From Microvirga sp. TS319 (GTDB lineage Bacteria; Pseudomonadota; Alphaproteobacteria; Rhizobiales; Beijerinckiaceae), in contig NZ_JBGGGT010000002.1 in NCBI RefSeq assembly GCF_041276405.1, forward strand, positions 2,021,001 through 2,085,000: 64,000 nucleotides of DNA, in the 5' to 3' direction. Positions 9,239-18,071 of the stretch are shown here, piece by piece. The position numbers were made by a program, and so were the translations under genes. The notes under the pieces are model-generated. The model worked only from the letters and a program-made list of their open reading frames with translations, did no database searches and was not told the DNA's origin. Within the stretch, counting starts at the first letter, position 1, and every line of letters begins with the position of its first letter.

Positions 9239-9517
9239 ATGGCGCCTGACGACGCGACATGGCGGCACGACGTCGATGCCCTGGTGTTCCGGCCACGTGG
9301 GCACAAGGGCGGCTGCTTCATCCACCGGCTGGCATTCCGCTCCTTGAGCGGGGAGGGCGGCCGGGATATCTGCGAGGCCTATTTCCGGACGAATCGGGAA
9401 GTCTTCGAACGGGCCGCGCAGGTCAAGATGAGCCGGGCCAACATGCCGGCGGAGCAGAATTTCCACCTGACGAGCCGCGATATCCGGAGGGCCTTCGCGA
9501 TGGTTGACGCCCCATGA
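9239..9517 (+). CDS. Uncharacterised ~92-aa protein after cobF
   Basis: An open frame directly after cobF, read here from ATG 9239 with GAGG just upstream; a GTG at 9209 touching the cobF stop is also possible. It encodes a soluble, charged protein with no membrane segment (FRPRGHKGGCFIHRLAFRSL, then HLTSRDIRRAF near the C-terminus). I do not recognise the family. The position between cobF and the second cobalamin riboswitch suggests co-transcription with cobC-cobF, but no corrinoid function can be read from the sequence. Confidence 0.6.
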   Translation: MAPDDATWRHDVDALVFRPRGHKGGCFIHRLAFRSLSGEGGRDICEAYFRTNREVFERAAQVKMSRANMPAEQNFHLTSRDIRRAFAMVDAP

Positions 9518-9575
9518 GGGAGAGCTCGGTCCGCTTTCGCGCCCTTGTGGTTTGATGAAAGAGGGTTATAGCTAA

Positions 9576-9750
9576 GATGCCGGTCCCTTTTTTGGGATAG
9601 CAAGGGAATACGGTGCGGGCGTCCTTCGCCCCATGCCGTGGCTGCCCCCGCAACTGTAGGCGGAGAGCGGTCCTCGCTGCGCCACTGGGACAACCCCGGG
9701 AAGGCAAGAGGAAGCGCGCTGATCCGTGAGCCAGGAGACCTGCCGGCGTC
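9576..9750 (+). ncRNA. Cobalamin riboswitch upstream of cbtB-cbtA
   Basis: Contains GGCTGCCCCCGCAACTGT and the B12-box GAGCCAGGAGACCTGCC. The ends GATGCCGG (9576-9583) and CCGGCGTC (9743-9750) pair as P1 with one G-U. Forty-four bases separate it from the cbtB ATG. CCTC and GGAGG stretches in that interval could form the anti-Shine-Dalgarno platform, which points to control of translation initiation. This is the second such aptamer in the window. Confidence 0.94.
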
Positions 9751-9794
9751 GATAAACCTCTCGAAGTCCTCGGGTGGAGGACAAAGGACAGCCC

Positions 9795-9980
9795 ATGAGC
9801 ACTCAGCAGACCACGTTTCCGATTCAGTCGTCGGCCACCGCTACGTCCCGGCTCGCGCAGATCGGCCTTGCCGCATTCCTCGGTCTCTTCGTCGTCGGGA
9901 TCGCCGGATTCTCGCAGATCGAGGCCATCCACAATGCGGCGCACGACGTTCGCCACTCGCTCGCGTTCCCTTGCCACTAG
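9795..9980 (+). CDS. cbtB: CbtB cobalt transporter subunit
   Basis: A 61-residue protein with one transmembrane helix (about residues 18-38) and a C-terminal histidine-rich tail, HNAAHDVRHSLAFPCH, which is the CbtB signature and the presumed cobalt site. CbtB works with the polytopic CbtA in predicted cobalt uptake for B12 synthesis. The ATG at 9795 has AAAGGA seven bases upstream. The frame extends seven codons further upstream into the riboswitch platform, which I reject. It is 11 bases ahead of cbtA. Confidence 0.93.
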   Translation: MSTQQTTFPIQSSATATSRLAQIGLAAFLGLFVVGIAGFSQIEAIHNAAHDVRHSLAFPCH

Positions 9981-9991
9981 GGGCGTGAGCG

Positions 9992-10702
9992 ATGGCAATC
10001 TTCCGTAACATCGTCTTCATCGCGGCCCTTGCAGGTCTTGCGGCGGGCCTCGCGATGACGGCCATGCAATATGCCGGCATCGTTCCCCTGATCCTGAAAG
10101 CGGAGACCTTCGAGGGCGCCGTGCCTGCCCACGATCATGCCGCCGCGCCGAACGCGGCGGCTGTGCCTCACACGCATGATCACGGCGACGAGGGTTGGGC
10201 GCCGGAGGACGGCTTCGAGCGCTCCGCCTATACGGCTCTCGCCAATGTCGTGACGGCCATCGGCTTCGCGCTTCTGCTCGTGGCCGCCTCGGAATTGAGG
10301 GGCGGGTTGACCGGCTGGCGCCAGGGAATCTTCTGGGGTCTGGCGGGATTTGCGGTGTTCACGCTCGCGCCCGGCCTCGGGCTTCCGCCCGAACTCCCGG
10401 CCATGCCCGCTGCGGAACTCGGTCAGCGTCAGGTCTGGTGGGTTGCAACGGTTCTGGCGACCGGCATCGGGCTCGCCATTCTCGCCTTCAGGCAATCCCT
10501 GCCGCTTGCCGTGCTGGCCGTCGCGCTCATCGTGGCTCCGCATCTCGTGGGCGCGCCTCAACCCGAGAGCTTCGAGACTCCCGTCCCGCATGCATTGGCG
10601 CATGATTTCATCGTCATGGCGTCGGTGACCAGCCTCGTTTTCTGGGTCGTTCTCGGCGGGGTTGCCGGTTTCGCGCGTTCGCGGGTTCAACGAATTGCAT
10701 GA
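9992..10702 (+). CDS. cbtA: CbtA cobalt transporter subunit
   Basis: A 236-residue integral membrane protein with about six hydrophobic helices and a histidine-rich loop (HDHAAAPNAAAVPHTHDHGD, about residues 45-65) between the first two, typical of CbtA. With CbtB it forms a predicted cobalt importer found in cobalamin-producing alphaproteobacteria. It shares the upstream riboswitch with cbtB, so uptake should fall when AdoCbl is plentiful. A copy of the interspersed hairpin repeat follows the gene. Transport activity is predicted from family and context only. Confidence 0.93.
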   Translation: MAIFRNIVFIAALAGLAAGLAMTAMQYAGIVPLILKAETFEGAVPAHDHAAAPNAAAVPHTHDHGDEGWAPEDGFERSAYTALANVVTAIGFALLLVAASELRGGLTGWRQGIFWGLAGFAVFTLAPGLGLPPELPAMPAAELGQRQVWWVATVLATGIGLAILAFRQSLPLAVLAVALIVAPHLVGAPQPESFETPVPHALAHDFIVMASVTSLVFWVVLGGVAGFARSRVQRIA

Positions 10703-10775
10703 AGTTGCGGGCGCTCCGGCGCCCGCAATCGCTCTCCAGACTTCGCACAGCGCCTCGCACAGCGCCTCTGGAACA

Positions 10776-10849
10776 TCGCATCGTTCCTGCGAAAAACCGG
10801 CTCCAGTTTTTCGCACGATCCGCTCCAGCATCGGACACGGGAAGTGGAG
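10776..10849. repeat. Interspersed hairpin repeat, copy 1
   Basis: Matches the window-wide family: gcatcgtt..tgcgaaaaaccgg..ttttcgcacgat, then cagcatcggacacgggaagtgg. It sits between the convergent ends of cbtA and the DHDPS-family gene. Confidence 0.8.
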
Positions 10850-10885
10850 CGGCGCCCTTCCTGCCATGGGGAGGGGAGGGACCGA

Positions 10886-11788
10886 TCATGCGAGGATATC
10901 CACCGGAAGGCGCGCCAGCGTGTCGGCGACCTGACGTTTCGCCGGGGCGGCAAGCGGCAGGATGGGCCGTGGCGGCTCGGTGCGGCAGATCCCTAAGAGG
11001 TCGGCGAGCGCATAGACCACGCGAAGGCTCGAATACTGCCTGAACAATTCCCAAAGCGGTTCAAGCATGCCGTCGAGCCGATGTGCCTCGGCGGCATCGC
11101 CCTGTTGGGCGGCCCTGACGATCTTCAGGCATACACCCGGCAACAGGCCGCCGAGGACGCTGTACCACGTGTCGGCACCGGCGATCATGGTCTCTGCCGC
11201 CGTCCAATCCGCACTGCACCCGATCGAGAAGCCTTTCGGGACGGTTCCGCGCTGTCCGGCAAGGTGCTTCGCCGTCTCATCCGCGCCGACGCCGGGGTTC
11301 TTGATCGCAACGATTCCGGGCACCCCAGCGAGGCGGCCGACGAGTTCCGAAGTAAACTTGAAATGCGTCGTGCCCGGATTGTCATAGATCACGATCGGCA
11401 GTCCGCTGCCGTACGCCACAGCCGAGAAATGCTCGAACACCTCGTCGTCGGTGAGCGGCGTATATGACGCCGCCGAGAGCAGGCCCGCCGCCGCACCGAT
11501 GTCCTTGGCGTCCCGGGCGAGCGCAACCGCCTCGTCGGTGCGCAATGCGCCGATCCCGGCAATGACCGGAACCCGGCCGGAGGATTCGGCGAGCGCTGCG
11601 TCAATGGCTCGGCGTCTCTCGTCGCGGGTCAGGTACATGTAGATGCCTGTGCTGCCGAGCAGGCCGATGGAATCGACGTCGGCGGCAACGAGGCGGCCCA
11701 CCAGCCTTCGCAGCGCGGCGGTGTCAATGCGGCCGGTATCGTCGGCAGGGGTGATCGGGAAGGCGGACAGGCCGCTGGGAAACCTCAT
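10886..11788 (-). CDS. Dihydrodipicolinate synthase family aldolase/lyase
   Basis: A 300-residue TIM-barrel enzyme of the DapA/NanA/KDG-aldolase superfamily. The Schiff-base lysine is in the IVAIKNPG segment and the catalytic tyrosine in IVIYDNPG; the LLGSTGIY loop corresponds to the GTTGE loop of DapA but is altered. Family members either condense pyruvate with aldehydes or cleave 2-keto acids. The altered loop and the catabolic neighbours argue against lysine biosynthesis, so the substrate is unknown. It reads leftwards, downstream of the YggS-type gene and separated from it by about 145 bp. Confidence 0.85.
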   Translation of the reverse strand: MRFPSGLSAFPITPADDTGRIDTAALRRLVGRLVAADVDSIGLLGSTGIYMYLTRDERRRAIDAALAESSGRVPVIAGIGALRTDEAVALARDAKDIGAAAGLLSAASYTPLTDDEVFEHFSAVAYGSGLPIVIYDNPGTTHFKFTSELVGRLAGVPGIVAIKNPGVGADETAKHLAGQRGTVPKGFSIGCSADWTAAETMIAGADTWYSVLGGLLPGVCLKIVRAAQQGDAAEAHRLDGMLEPLWELFRQYSSLRVVYALADLLGICRTEPPRPILPLAAPAKRQVADTLARLPVDILA

Positions 11789-11933
11789 GATGCAACGTCC
11801 ATGGTTCTGACGGATAGGAAGGGATAGCCGTCGGTCGGCATATTCTCGGTTGCTTCACACACCGCATTGGTATTGGGATCGCGATCGTCGTGACATACAT
11901 TCCCTGGCAGGCCCCGGATGGCGGTCATCCACA

Positions 11934-12719
11934 TCACGCGTTGCCCTCGAGGCCCGGCCAGTAATGGCCGTCGGGAGTAGGACGCCGACCGAAGATGGCC
12001 TGGCCGACGCGCACGACGGTTGCCCCTTCCTGGATCGCTTCCTCATAGTCGCCGGACATGCCCATGGACAATTCCGTCAGCGCGCCGTTGCGCCTGACGG
12101 CCTCGTCGCGCAGCCGGCGCAACAGGGCAAAGCATGGCCGCACCTTCGCCATGTCGGAGCTGAACAGCGCAAGGGTCATCAATCCACGCGGCTTCAGCCG
12201 CGGGAACCTGCCCAGGGAGTCGACGAACGGCAGGAGCGCATCCGGGTGGAGGCCGAACTTGGTCTCTTCTCCGGAGGTGTTGACCTGCACATAAACGTCG
12301 AGGAAGCGGTCCTCGCGCTCCAACCGTTCGTTGAGGAGATCGGCCAGCCGCAGGCTGTCGAGCGCGTGGAACTCACGGGCGAATCGGGCCAGGGACTTGA
12401 CCTTGTTCGTCTGGAGATGTCCGACGATGCTCCAGTCGATGGCGAGATCGCCCAAGGCCTCGCGCTTCGAAACAGCCTCCTGGATCTTGTTCTCGCCGAA
12501 CGAGGACATGCCGGCTTCGAAGGCGAACCGCAGGATATGGGCCGGTACCGTCTTCGTGATCGGAAGGAGTCGCACGGAGGCGCGCTCCCGTCCGGCACGA
12601 GCGCAGGCGCATGCGATGCGCTTCTCGACCGATGCCAGGTTGGCGCGGAAGGAGGAGAGCGGGTCGGAGCCGAAGCGTTCGATATCTTCGGGCGAAAGCG
12701 TCGCGTTGTCGTGTGTCAC
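11934..12719 (-). CDS. YggS/PROSC-type PLP-binding protein
   Basis: A PLP-binding TIM-barrel protein of the alanine racemase-like YggS family (261 aa), involved in pyridoxal phosphate homeostasis rather than a known reaction. The PLP lysine is K56 in LPITKTVP; other family features are FGENKIQEA, SIVGHLQTNKVK, VQVNTSGEETKFG and SMGMSGDYEEAI. I use GTG 12719, which has GGAGG just upstream and gives a normal N-terminus. The frame stays open to 12824 without added homology. It is divergent from the MocR regulator. It may be a second copy specialised to this locus. Confidence 0.88.
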   Translation of the reverse strand: MTHDNATLSPEDIERFGSDPLSSFRANLASVEKRIACACARAGRERASVRLLPITKTVPAHILRFAFEAGMSSFGENKIQEAVSKREALGDLAIDWSIVGHLQTNKVKSLARFAREFHALDSLRLADLLNERLEREDRFLDVYVQVNTSGEETKFGLHPDALLPFVDSLGRFPRLKPRGLMTLALFSSDMAKVRPCFALLRRLRDEAVRRNGALTELSMGMSGDYEEAIQEGATVVRVGQAIFGRRPTPDGHYWPGLEGNA

Positions 12720-12878
12720 GATGCCTCCATCGTTTGCCGCAGGGGTGAATGGCACGCGCGGTAAAGCCGAGATCATCGCGGATGCGCGGTGCATTCTGGC
12801 AGTCTGTTTAAGATTGCATGACATTGCTGCTCATGGACCCACGGAGCCCTCTAGGAATTCCCTTCGAATAGCCGCAGA

Positions 12879-12924
12879 CTGGACCATACAGAACGTCCAG
12901 TTTGCAGCAAAATAGATGGTCCAG
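12879..12924. promoter_or_regulatory. Likely MocR operator: palindromic half-sites over the regulator start
   Basis: CTGGAC-N10-GTCCAG (12879-12900) is an inverted repeat. CTGGACCAT (12879-12887) is also perfectly inverted against ATGGTCCAG (12916-12924), which contains the start codon of the regulator. Three half-sites in the divergent yggS/mocR gap fit the multi-site operators of MocR-type regulators and suggest autorepression. Confidence 0.6.
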
Positions 12925-14391
12925 TCGAGAAAAAGCAGCGGATACCCCCAGGCCATCGGAGCGCGGCAGATCTACGAAGCGCTTCGCGACCAGATCCTCG
13001 GCGGGGTGTTCGGTGCGGATGGGCCGTTGCCGTCGTCGCGCGCCCTCGCGCTCGAGCTGGGCGTCTCCAGGACGACGGTCACAGCCGCCCATGAACAACT
13101 GCTGGCCGAAGGTTTCATAACGGTCCGCCAGGGGAGGCGGCCCCGTGTCGCGTCGGCTGTGGTCGACAGGGACGTATGCGGCAAACCATCGAAGCGCGTG
13201 CGGCCGATCCGTCTTTCTGCCTATGGAGAGCGTATTCGCACCGCGCCGCCATGGGGCAGGACAGAGGCCGGCAAGCTGGTCGCCGACTTCCGCTACGGCG
13301 ATCTCGCGCCATCGGATTTCCCGACGGCCATCTGGAAACGCGCGATCAACGCGGCCATGGCACAGCGACCGGAGCGCCTGACCTATGGCGATCCTCAGGG
13401 GTCGCGACGGCTGCGCATGGCCTTGCAGGGGTATCTCTGGCGATCCCGGACGCTGCGCTGCGATCCGGAGCAGATCATCATCGTCAACGGCTCGCAGCAG
13501 GGGCTGGACCTTTGCGCCCGCCTGTTCCTCGACCCAGGCGACCGCTTCGTGATCGAGAATCCATGCTATGCCATGGCTCGGCAGATCTTCGCTGCGACTG
13601 GTGCCTCACCGGTCCCGATTGCCGTCGATGACGATGGGCTGAGGACGGATCTGCTGGCCGGCACCGGCGCGCGGCTGGCCTATGTGACGCCCTCGCATCA
13701 GTTCCCGCTCGGAGGCGTGATGCCGATCTCGCGCCGCAACCGGCTGATTGAATGGGCGCGGCAGCACGACGCCTATGTGATCGAGGACGATTACGACAGC
13801 GAGTACCGCTACGACATCAATCCAGTTCCGCCGCTGCACGGATTGGAGGGCAGTGACAATGTCATCTACCTTGGGACCATCTCCAAGACACTCTCGCCGA
13901 CCCTGCGGATCGGCTATCTGGTCGTCCCTCACGGCTTGCAGGATGCCTTCGCACGAGCAAAGCAATTGACCGACAGACATTCGCCCCCCGCCGAGCAGGA
14001 GGCATTGGCATCGCTCATCGAAGGCGGTGTCTATGAAAGCCATGTGCGCCGCATGCGCCGCCTCAATGGCGAACGGCGCCGGACGCTCCTCACTATGCTG
14101 AACGTGACGTTCGGGGGCAGAATCGCCGTCGAGGGAGCGAATGCCGGGCTGCACATCGTCGTGCGGTTCATGGACGTGCCGCAACACCTCGAGCCCGCCC
14201 TCATCGAGACGGCGCGTCGCGTCGGAGTTGGCGTGCATTCCATCACGCCGCTCTACGATTCGGGTGCGGACGCTGTCCGCATCGATCACGCCAGCCTCAT
14301 GCTGGGATATTCCGCCCTGGACACACGGCAGATCGAGAGAGGCGTCCATCTGCTGGCCGAGGCCATCGGGCGGGTGCGGGCGCTCGCTTGA
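12916..14391 (+). CDS. MocR/PdxR-type transcriptional regulator (GntR HTH plus aminotransferase domain)
   Basis: A 491-residue chimeric regulator. An N-terminal GntR winged helix (about residues 15-85, SSRALALELGVSRTTVTAAHEQL) joins a fold-type I aminotransferase domain whose PLP lysine is K324 in GTISKTLSPTLRIGY. Such proteins sense PLP or an amino-acid aldimine and control adjacent genes. The start codon lies inside a palindromic half-site (see the operator). Neighbours are a YggS PLP protein and a DHDPS lyase on the minus strand, and a deacylase and aminopeptidase downstream. I infer control of amino-acid or N-acyl amino-acid catabolism, or of PLP supply, but the ligand is unknown. Confidence 0.9.
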   Translation: MVQSRKSSGYPQAIGARQIYEALRDQILGGVFGADGPLPSSRALALELGVSRTTVTAAHEQLLAEGFITVRQGRRPRVASAVVDRDVCGKPSKRVRPIRLSAYGERIRTAPPWGRTEAGKLVADFRYGDLAPSDFPTAIWKRAINAAMAQRPERLTYGDPQGSRRLRMALQGYLWRSRTLRCDPEQIIIVNGSQQGLDLCARLFLDPGDRFVIENPCYAMARQIFAATGASPVPIAVDDDGLRTDLLAGTGARLAYVTPSHQFPLGGVMPISRRNRLIEWARQHDAYVIEDDYDSEYRYDINPVPPLHGLEGSDNVIYLGTISKTLSPTLRIGYLVVPHGLQDAFARAKQLTDRHSPPAEQEALASLIEGGVYESHVRRMRRLNGERRRTLLTMLNVTFGGRIAVEGANAGLHIVVRFMDVPQHLEPALIETARRVGVGVHSITPLYDSGADAVRIDHASLMLGYSALDTRQIERGVHLLAEAIGRVRALA

Positions 14392-14694
14392 ACGGCGCGC
14401 CTCTTGCCCGCGTGCAACATCTCAACGAAGTTTCCGTCGCGAGAAGATGTTACACTTAACGCATTCTCAAGAGCGATTTTACAGAGAGTTTCTCGGACTA
14501 CCGGGATGAGAAAAGAGATATTCTCTGCTGGCTTGCTGATCTACCGAGAGCCTTTCGCTTGAGGAAACATTAACTTCGGGAAGACGATCTTCCTTGCCCC
14601 GCAGCAGAGGTCGGCTCCCGAGAGCAAGGCATTTCAGCGGGGCATCCGAGCCTGAACGGGCGGAAAACCGTATAACTCTTGTGGTTCCTGAACG
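14392..14694. other. Intergenic region without a recognised gene
   Basis: About 300 bp of lower-GC sequence between the MocR gene and the deacylase. No reading frame, hairpin terminator or repeat copy stands out. It probably carries the promoter of the deacylase gene. Confidence 0.5.
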
Positions 14695-16020
14695 ATGACA
14701 ATGATTCAGCAGGAAATGCGCGATCGCATTCTCAAGGCCGCCGAGGCGAAGTTCGACGCTCAGATCGAATTTCTATCCGATCTCGTTCGGCATCAATCCC
14801 TCCGAGGGCAGGAAACCGCCGTCCAGGAGCTCGTCGAGGCTGCACTTCTCGCACGCAGCTACGAGGTCAGTCGTCTGCCGATCGATCCTGCGCTGATCGG
14901 CACGCACCCCGCATTCTCTCCAGCGACCATGGACTTGAGCGGCTCGTGGAACCTGATCGGAACCCGCAACCCGCACGAAGTCGAAGGCCGCTCGCTGATC
15001 CTCAACGCCCATGTCGACGTCGTCCCCGCGGGCGACCCGGCCCGCTGGCAATACCCGCCCTTCGAACCGATCCGGAACGGGGACTGGCTCTATGGGCGCG
15101 GTTCGGGTGATATGAAGGCCGGTCTGTCAGCCGCGATTTTCGCGCTCGACGCCATCGATGCGGCGGGCCTCGAACTCGCGGCACCGGTCCAGATTCACTC
15201 GGTCATCGAGGAGGAAATCACCGGGAACGGGGCTGCCATGGCGCTGGCCGACGGCCGTCTGGCCGATCTGGTTCTGATCCCTGAACCGACCGATGAGAAG
15301 CTCGTCCGGGCCAATTCCGGCGTCATCAAGTTCGGTATCACCGTATATGGAACCCCGGCGCACCCGCGCGAGGTCAGCAGCGGCGTCAGCGCAATCGAGG
15401 CAGCGATCCGGCTGATGGGCCTTCTGAAGAAGCTGGAGGCACGATGGAACGCCGAGCAGGCCGAACGCGCATTCTTCAAGGACGTTGAAAACCCCGCTGC
15501 CCTCACCATCGGGACGATCTCCGGCGGCGAATGGATCGCATCGGTTCCATCCAGCTGCAGGTTCGAAGGGCGCATCGGCTTTTATCCGGGTGACGATCCG
15601 CAAGCGCGTGCAAGAGAATTCGAAGACTTCATTGCCAGCGAGATTGCGGACGATCCTCTCCTGTCCCGTGGCCCGGCCCCGACTGTCGAATGGGTTGGCG
15701 TCATGCACGCGGGTTACGTTCTCGCACCCGGATCGGATGCCGAGGCGATGTTGGCCGATGCCCATCGGCTCGCCCACCCGTCGCGAAGGGAGCCGCTCGA
15801 GTCCTACGTGATGGCCTGTTACCTGGACGCCGCCGTCTACTCGGTCCACGCGGGAATACCGTCTCTCGTTTACGGGCCGGTGACCGAGAATATTCACGCG
15901 GTCGACGAGCGCGTATCCCTGTCGTCTCTTTTGCGGACGACGAAGACCATCGCCTTGTTCGCGGCCTCCTGGTGCGGTGTCCGTATGAAGGTCGGTACGA
16001 TTGGCGAAGCCGGGCAATGA
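14695..16020 (+). CDS. ArgE/DapE family deacylase (M20 metallopeptidase)
   Basis: A 441-residue dizinc hydrolase of the M20 family, cleaving amide bonds such as N-acyl amino acids or short peptides. Metal and catalytic residues are visible: H106 and D108 in NAHVDVVP, D139 in GSGDMKAG, and E172-E174 (EEE), with the dimerisation domain between and a late histidine in TENIHAVDE. The length and the DLSGSWNLIGTR segment fit the ArgE/DapE-like deacylase subgroup rather than DapE itself. An in-frame ATG lies two codons in. It is probably a target or neighbour of the upstream MocR regulator. The exact substrate is unknown. Confidence 0.88.
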   Translation: MTMIQQEMRDRILKAAEAKFDAQIEFLSDLVRHQSLRGQETAVQELVEAALLARSYEVSRLPIDPALIGTHPAFSPATMDLSGSWNLIGTRNPHEVEGRSLILNAHVDVVPAGDPARWQYPPFEPIRNGDWLYGRGSGDMKAGLSAAIFALDAIDAAGLELAAPVQIHSVIEEEITGNGAAMALADGRLADLVLIPEPTDEKLVRANSGVIKFGITVYGTPAHPREVSSGVSAIEAAIRLMGLLKKLEARWNAEQAERAFFKDVENPAALTIGTISGGEWIASVPSSCRFEGRIGFYPGDDPQARAREFEDFIASEIADDPLLSRGPAPTVEWVGVMHAGYVLAPGSDAEAMLADAHRLAHPSRREPLESYVMACYLDAAVYSVHAGIPSLVYGPVTENIHAVDERVSLSSLLRTTKTIALFAASWCGVRMKVGTIGEAGQ

Positions 16021-16211
16021 TCCTACGCAGAACGAACCGACGAGAGGACGGCATGCCTATCTGCTGGGCTCGGCCACGTTCCCGGTCGCTTTCCGTTCAG
16101 CGTGCGGGTCCCACCGAGCCCGTCCGGTTTAAGCGTATTGTTTTCGACGCCCTGAGGCAAAGTTCCGCGAACTGGGCTCACACTCCCGTTTGTCAGTCGG
16201 GTTCATAAGCG

Positions 16212-16354
16212 CTAGAGCATCGGACGCGGGAAGTGGATTTGCACGTTTGGGTTTGCATCCGACGCGCCCTTCTTGGACAGAGCGCATCGTCTGCTGCGAA
16301 AAACCGGGTCCACTTTTCGCTGGCGCGGCCCCCCGGGTCCGCACGATGCGCTAG
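16212..16354. repeat. Interspersed hairpin repeat, copy 2 (long form)
   Basis: Begins ctagagcatcggacgcgggaagtgga and ends gtccgcacgatgcgctag. Includes the gcgaaaaaccgggtccacttttcgc stem-loop and the cgcggccc variant block also seen near 42.4 kb and 62.2 kb. It fills the gap before the map gene. Confidence 0.85.
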
Positions 16355-16379
16355 GTCCCGGCTTTCGGAAGAGCCCGAT

Positions 16380-17129
16380 ATGACAATCTCGAATGAAAAC
16401 GACCTCGACTGCCTGAAGGAGGTCGGGCGTATCGTCGCCAACACCCTTGAGGCGATGGGACAAGCCCTCGAGCCGGGCATGACCACCTCGGACCTCGACC
16501 AGATCGGGCGAAAGCTCCTGGAATCGGCCGGGGCGCGACCGGCTCCGGAACTGGCCTACGCCTTTCCCGGGGCGACCTGCATCAGCGTGAACGAAGAGAT
16601 CGCCCACGGCATCCCGGGGACCAGGCGGATCGAGCGGGGCGATCTGGTCAACATCGACGTTTCAGCCGAGAAGAACGGCTTCTTTGCGGATACGGGAGCC
16701 TCCTTCGCGGTTCCTCCCGTCACCCGTGCGATCGAACGTCTTTGCCGGGACGGTCGGCGGGCCATGTGGACGGGCCTGCGGCAGGTTGGGGCCGGCAAAC
16801 CGATTGCCGGCATCGGTCAAGCCATCGGGAGCTTCGCGCAGAAGAACGGTTACACCCTGGTCAGAAATCTTGCCAGTCACGGCGTCGGCTTGTCGCTCCA
16901 TGAGGAGCCGACGGAGATCGCAACATGGCCCGACCGCTCCGAACGTCGCATCATGAGCGATGGCCTGGTGTTTACCGTCGAACCCTTCCTGTCCTTGGGC
17001 GCGGAGTGGGCCGAGGATGGCGATGATCCATGGACTCTCTATAGCAGCCCCAAGGCCCCAACCGTTCAGTACGAACATACCGTTGTCGCAACCCGAAGCG
17101 GACCTTTGATCGTGACAATGGCCGGTTGA
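16380..17129 (+). CDS. map: Type I methionine aminopeptidase
   Basis: A 249-residue enzyme that removes N-terminal methionine from nascent proteins. All five metal ligands are present in family order: D93 and D104 (spacing of 11, as in E. coli D97/D108), H167 in LASHGVGLSLHEEP, E201 in FTVEPF and E232 in YEHTVV. The start is ATG 16380; the frame open further upstream is repeat sequence. Placement in a catabolic cluster rather than next to ribosomal genes suggests an additional map copy, which cannot be confirmed here. Gene symbol by family. Confidence 0.9.
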   Translation: MTISNENDLDCLKEVGRIVANTLEAMGQALEPGMTTSDLDQIGRKLLESAGARPAPELAYAFPGATCISVNEEIAHGIPGTRRIERGDLVNIDVSAEKNGFFADTGASFAVPPVTRAIERLCRDGRRAMWTGLRQVGAGKPIAGIGQAIGSFAQKNGYTLVRNLASHGVGLSLHEEPTEIATWPDRSERRIMSDGLVFTVEPFLSLGAEWAEDGDDPWTLYSSPKAPTVQYEHTVVATRSGPLIVTMAG

Positions 17130-17283
17130 GACCATCCAGGCCGGGGTCAGACATTTCCCTGTTCCGTACACGGACTTGCACGCCTCCCGGTGGGCCCGCC
17201 GATGCTCCGTCGGGCCGCGCAGCCGTTCAATCACGCGGGCTCCATTTCCGGGTTGTTCGCCAGCTTGAGGAAGACCACGAAGT

Positions 17284-18054
17284 ATGTCGCTTTCGGTGCT
17301 GATCGGTTTCTTGATCCTGACGGGCGCGGCTGCGTATGCGCAAACACTGACGGGCTTCGCCTTCGGCCTTATCACCATGGGCGGGGTCGGCCTCACGGGG
17401 CTTCTGTCTCTGCCCGATGCGGCAATGATCGTGAGCATGCTGACCCTTGTGAATGCCACACAGATGCTTCTGAAGGGCTGGCGCGATGTGGCGTGGTCTC
17501 AGTTCCGCCTCGTCATGATGGCGAGCGTTCCGATGCTCTTTGTCGGCTACTGGTTGCTGGAATGGCTGGCTGGGAGCCATGTCGATCTTCTGCGCCTCGT
17601 CCTCGGTCTGGTGATCGTCGTCTCGAGCCTGCAACTGGCACGAAAGCCCGAGCCGCTTCCGGAGCGATCCGGCAAGGGATCATTCCTGTTTTTCGGCGGA
17701 ATTGCTGGTCTGATGGGCGGGATGTTCTCAACCGCCGGTCCGCCGCTCGTCTATCATTTCTACCGTCAGCCGATGCCGCTAGTGAAGGTGCGCGAAACCC
17801 TGGTGACGGTTTTCGCCCTGAACGCGGTGTTCCGCATCGGTCTTGTGGCGGTCTCCGGCAATATTCCATCGAATTCGACCCTGTCCGGGCTCGTGGCCAT
17901 TCCGGCCGTGATGGGCGCAACTTACGCTGCTCGCCGCTGGCCGCCGCCATTGTCGCCTGCCACGATGCGACGCATCGTGTTCCTCCTCCTGTTCCTCTCA
18001 GGCATTTCTCTCATTGCACCGGCCGTCATTCATCTTTGGGGAGGTCATTCATGA
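17284..18054 (+). CDS. TauE/SafE family sulfite/anion exporter
   Basis: A 256-residue polytopic membrane protein with about eight hydrophobic helices. Two halves are related: QTLTGFAFGLITMG near the N-terminus and the GGIAGLMGGMFSTAGPPLVYHF loop in the second half, the hallmark of TauE/SafE. Family members export sulfite, sulfoacetate or related organic anions. The substrate cannot be read from the sequence. It lies 154 bp after map in the same direction and is followed by a repeat copy. Confidence 0.87.
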   Translation: MSLSVLIGFLILTGAAAYAQTLTGFAFGLITMGGVGLTGLLSLPDAAMIVSMLTLVNATQMLLKGWRDVAWSQFRLVMMASVPMLFVGYWLLEWLAGSHVDLLRLVLGLVIVVSSLQLARKPEPLPERSGKGSFLFFGGIAGLMGGMFSTAGPPLVYHFYRQPMPLVKVRETLVTVFALNAVFRIGLVAVSGNIPSNSTLSGLVAIPAVMGATYAARRWPPPLSPATMRRIVFLLLFLSGISLIAPAVIHLWGGHS

Positions 18055-18071
18055 CAGGCTGGAACGGTTGC

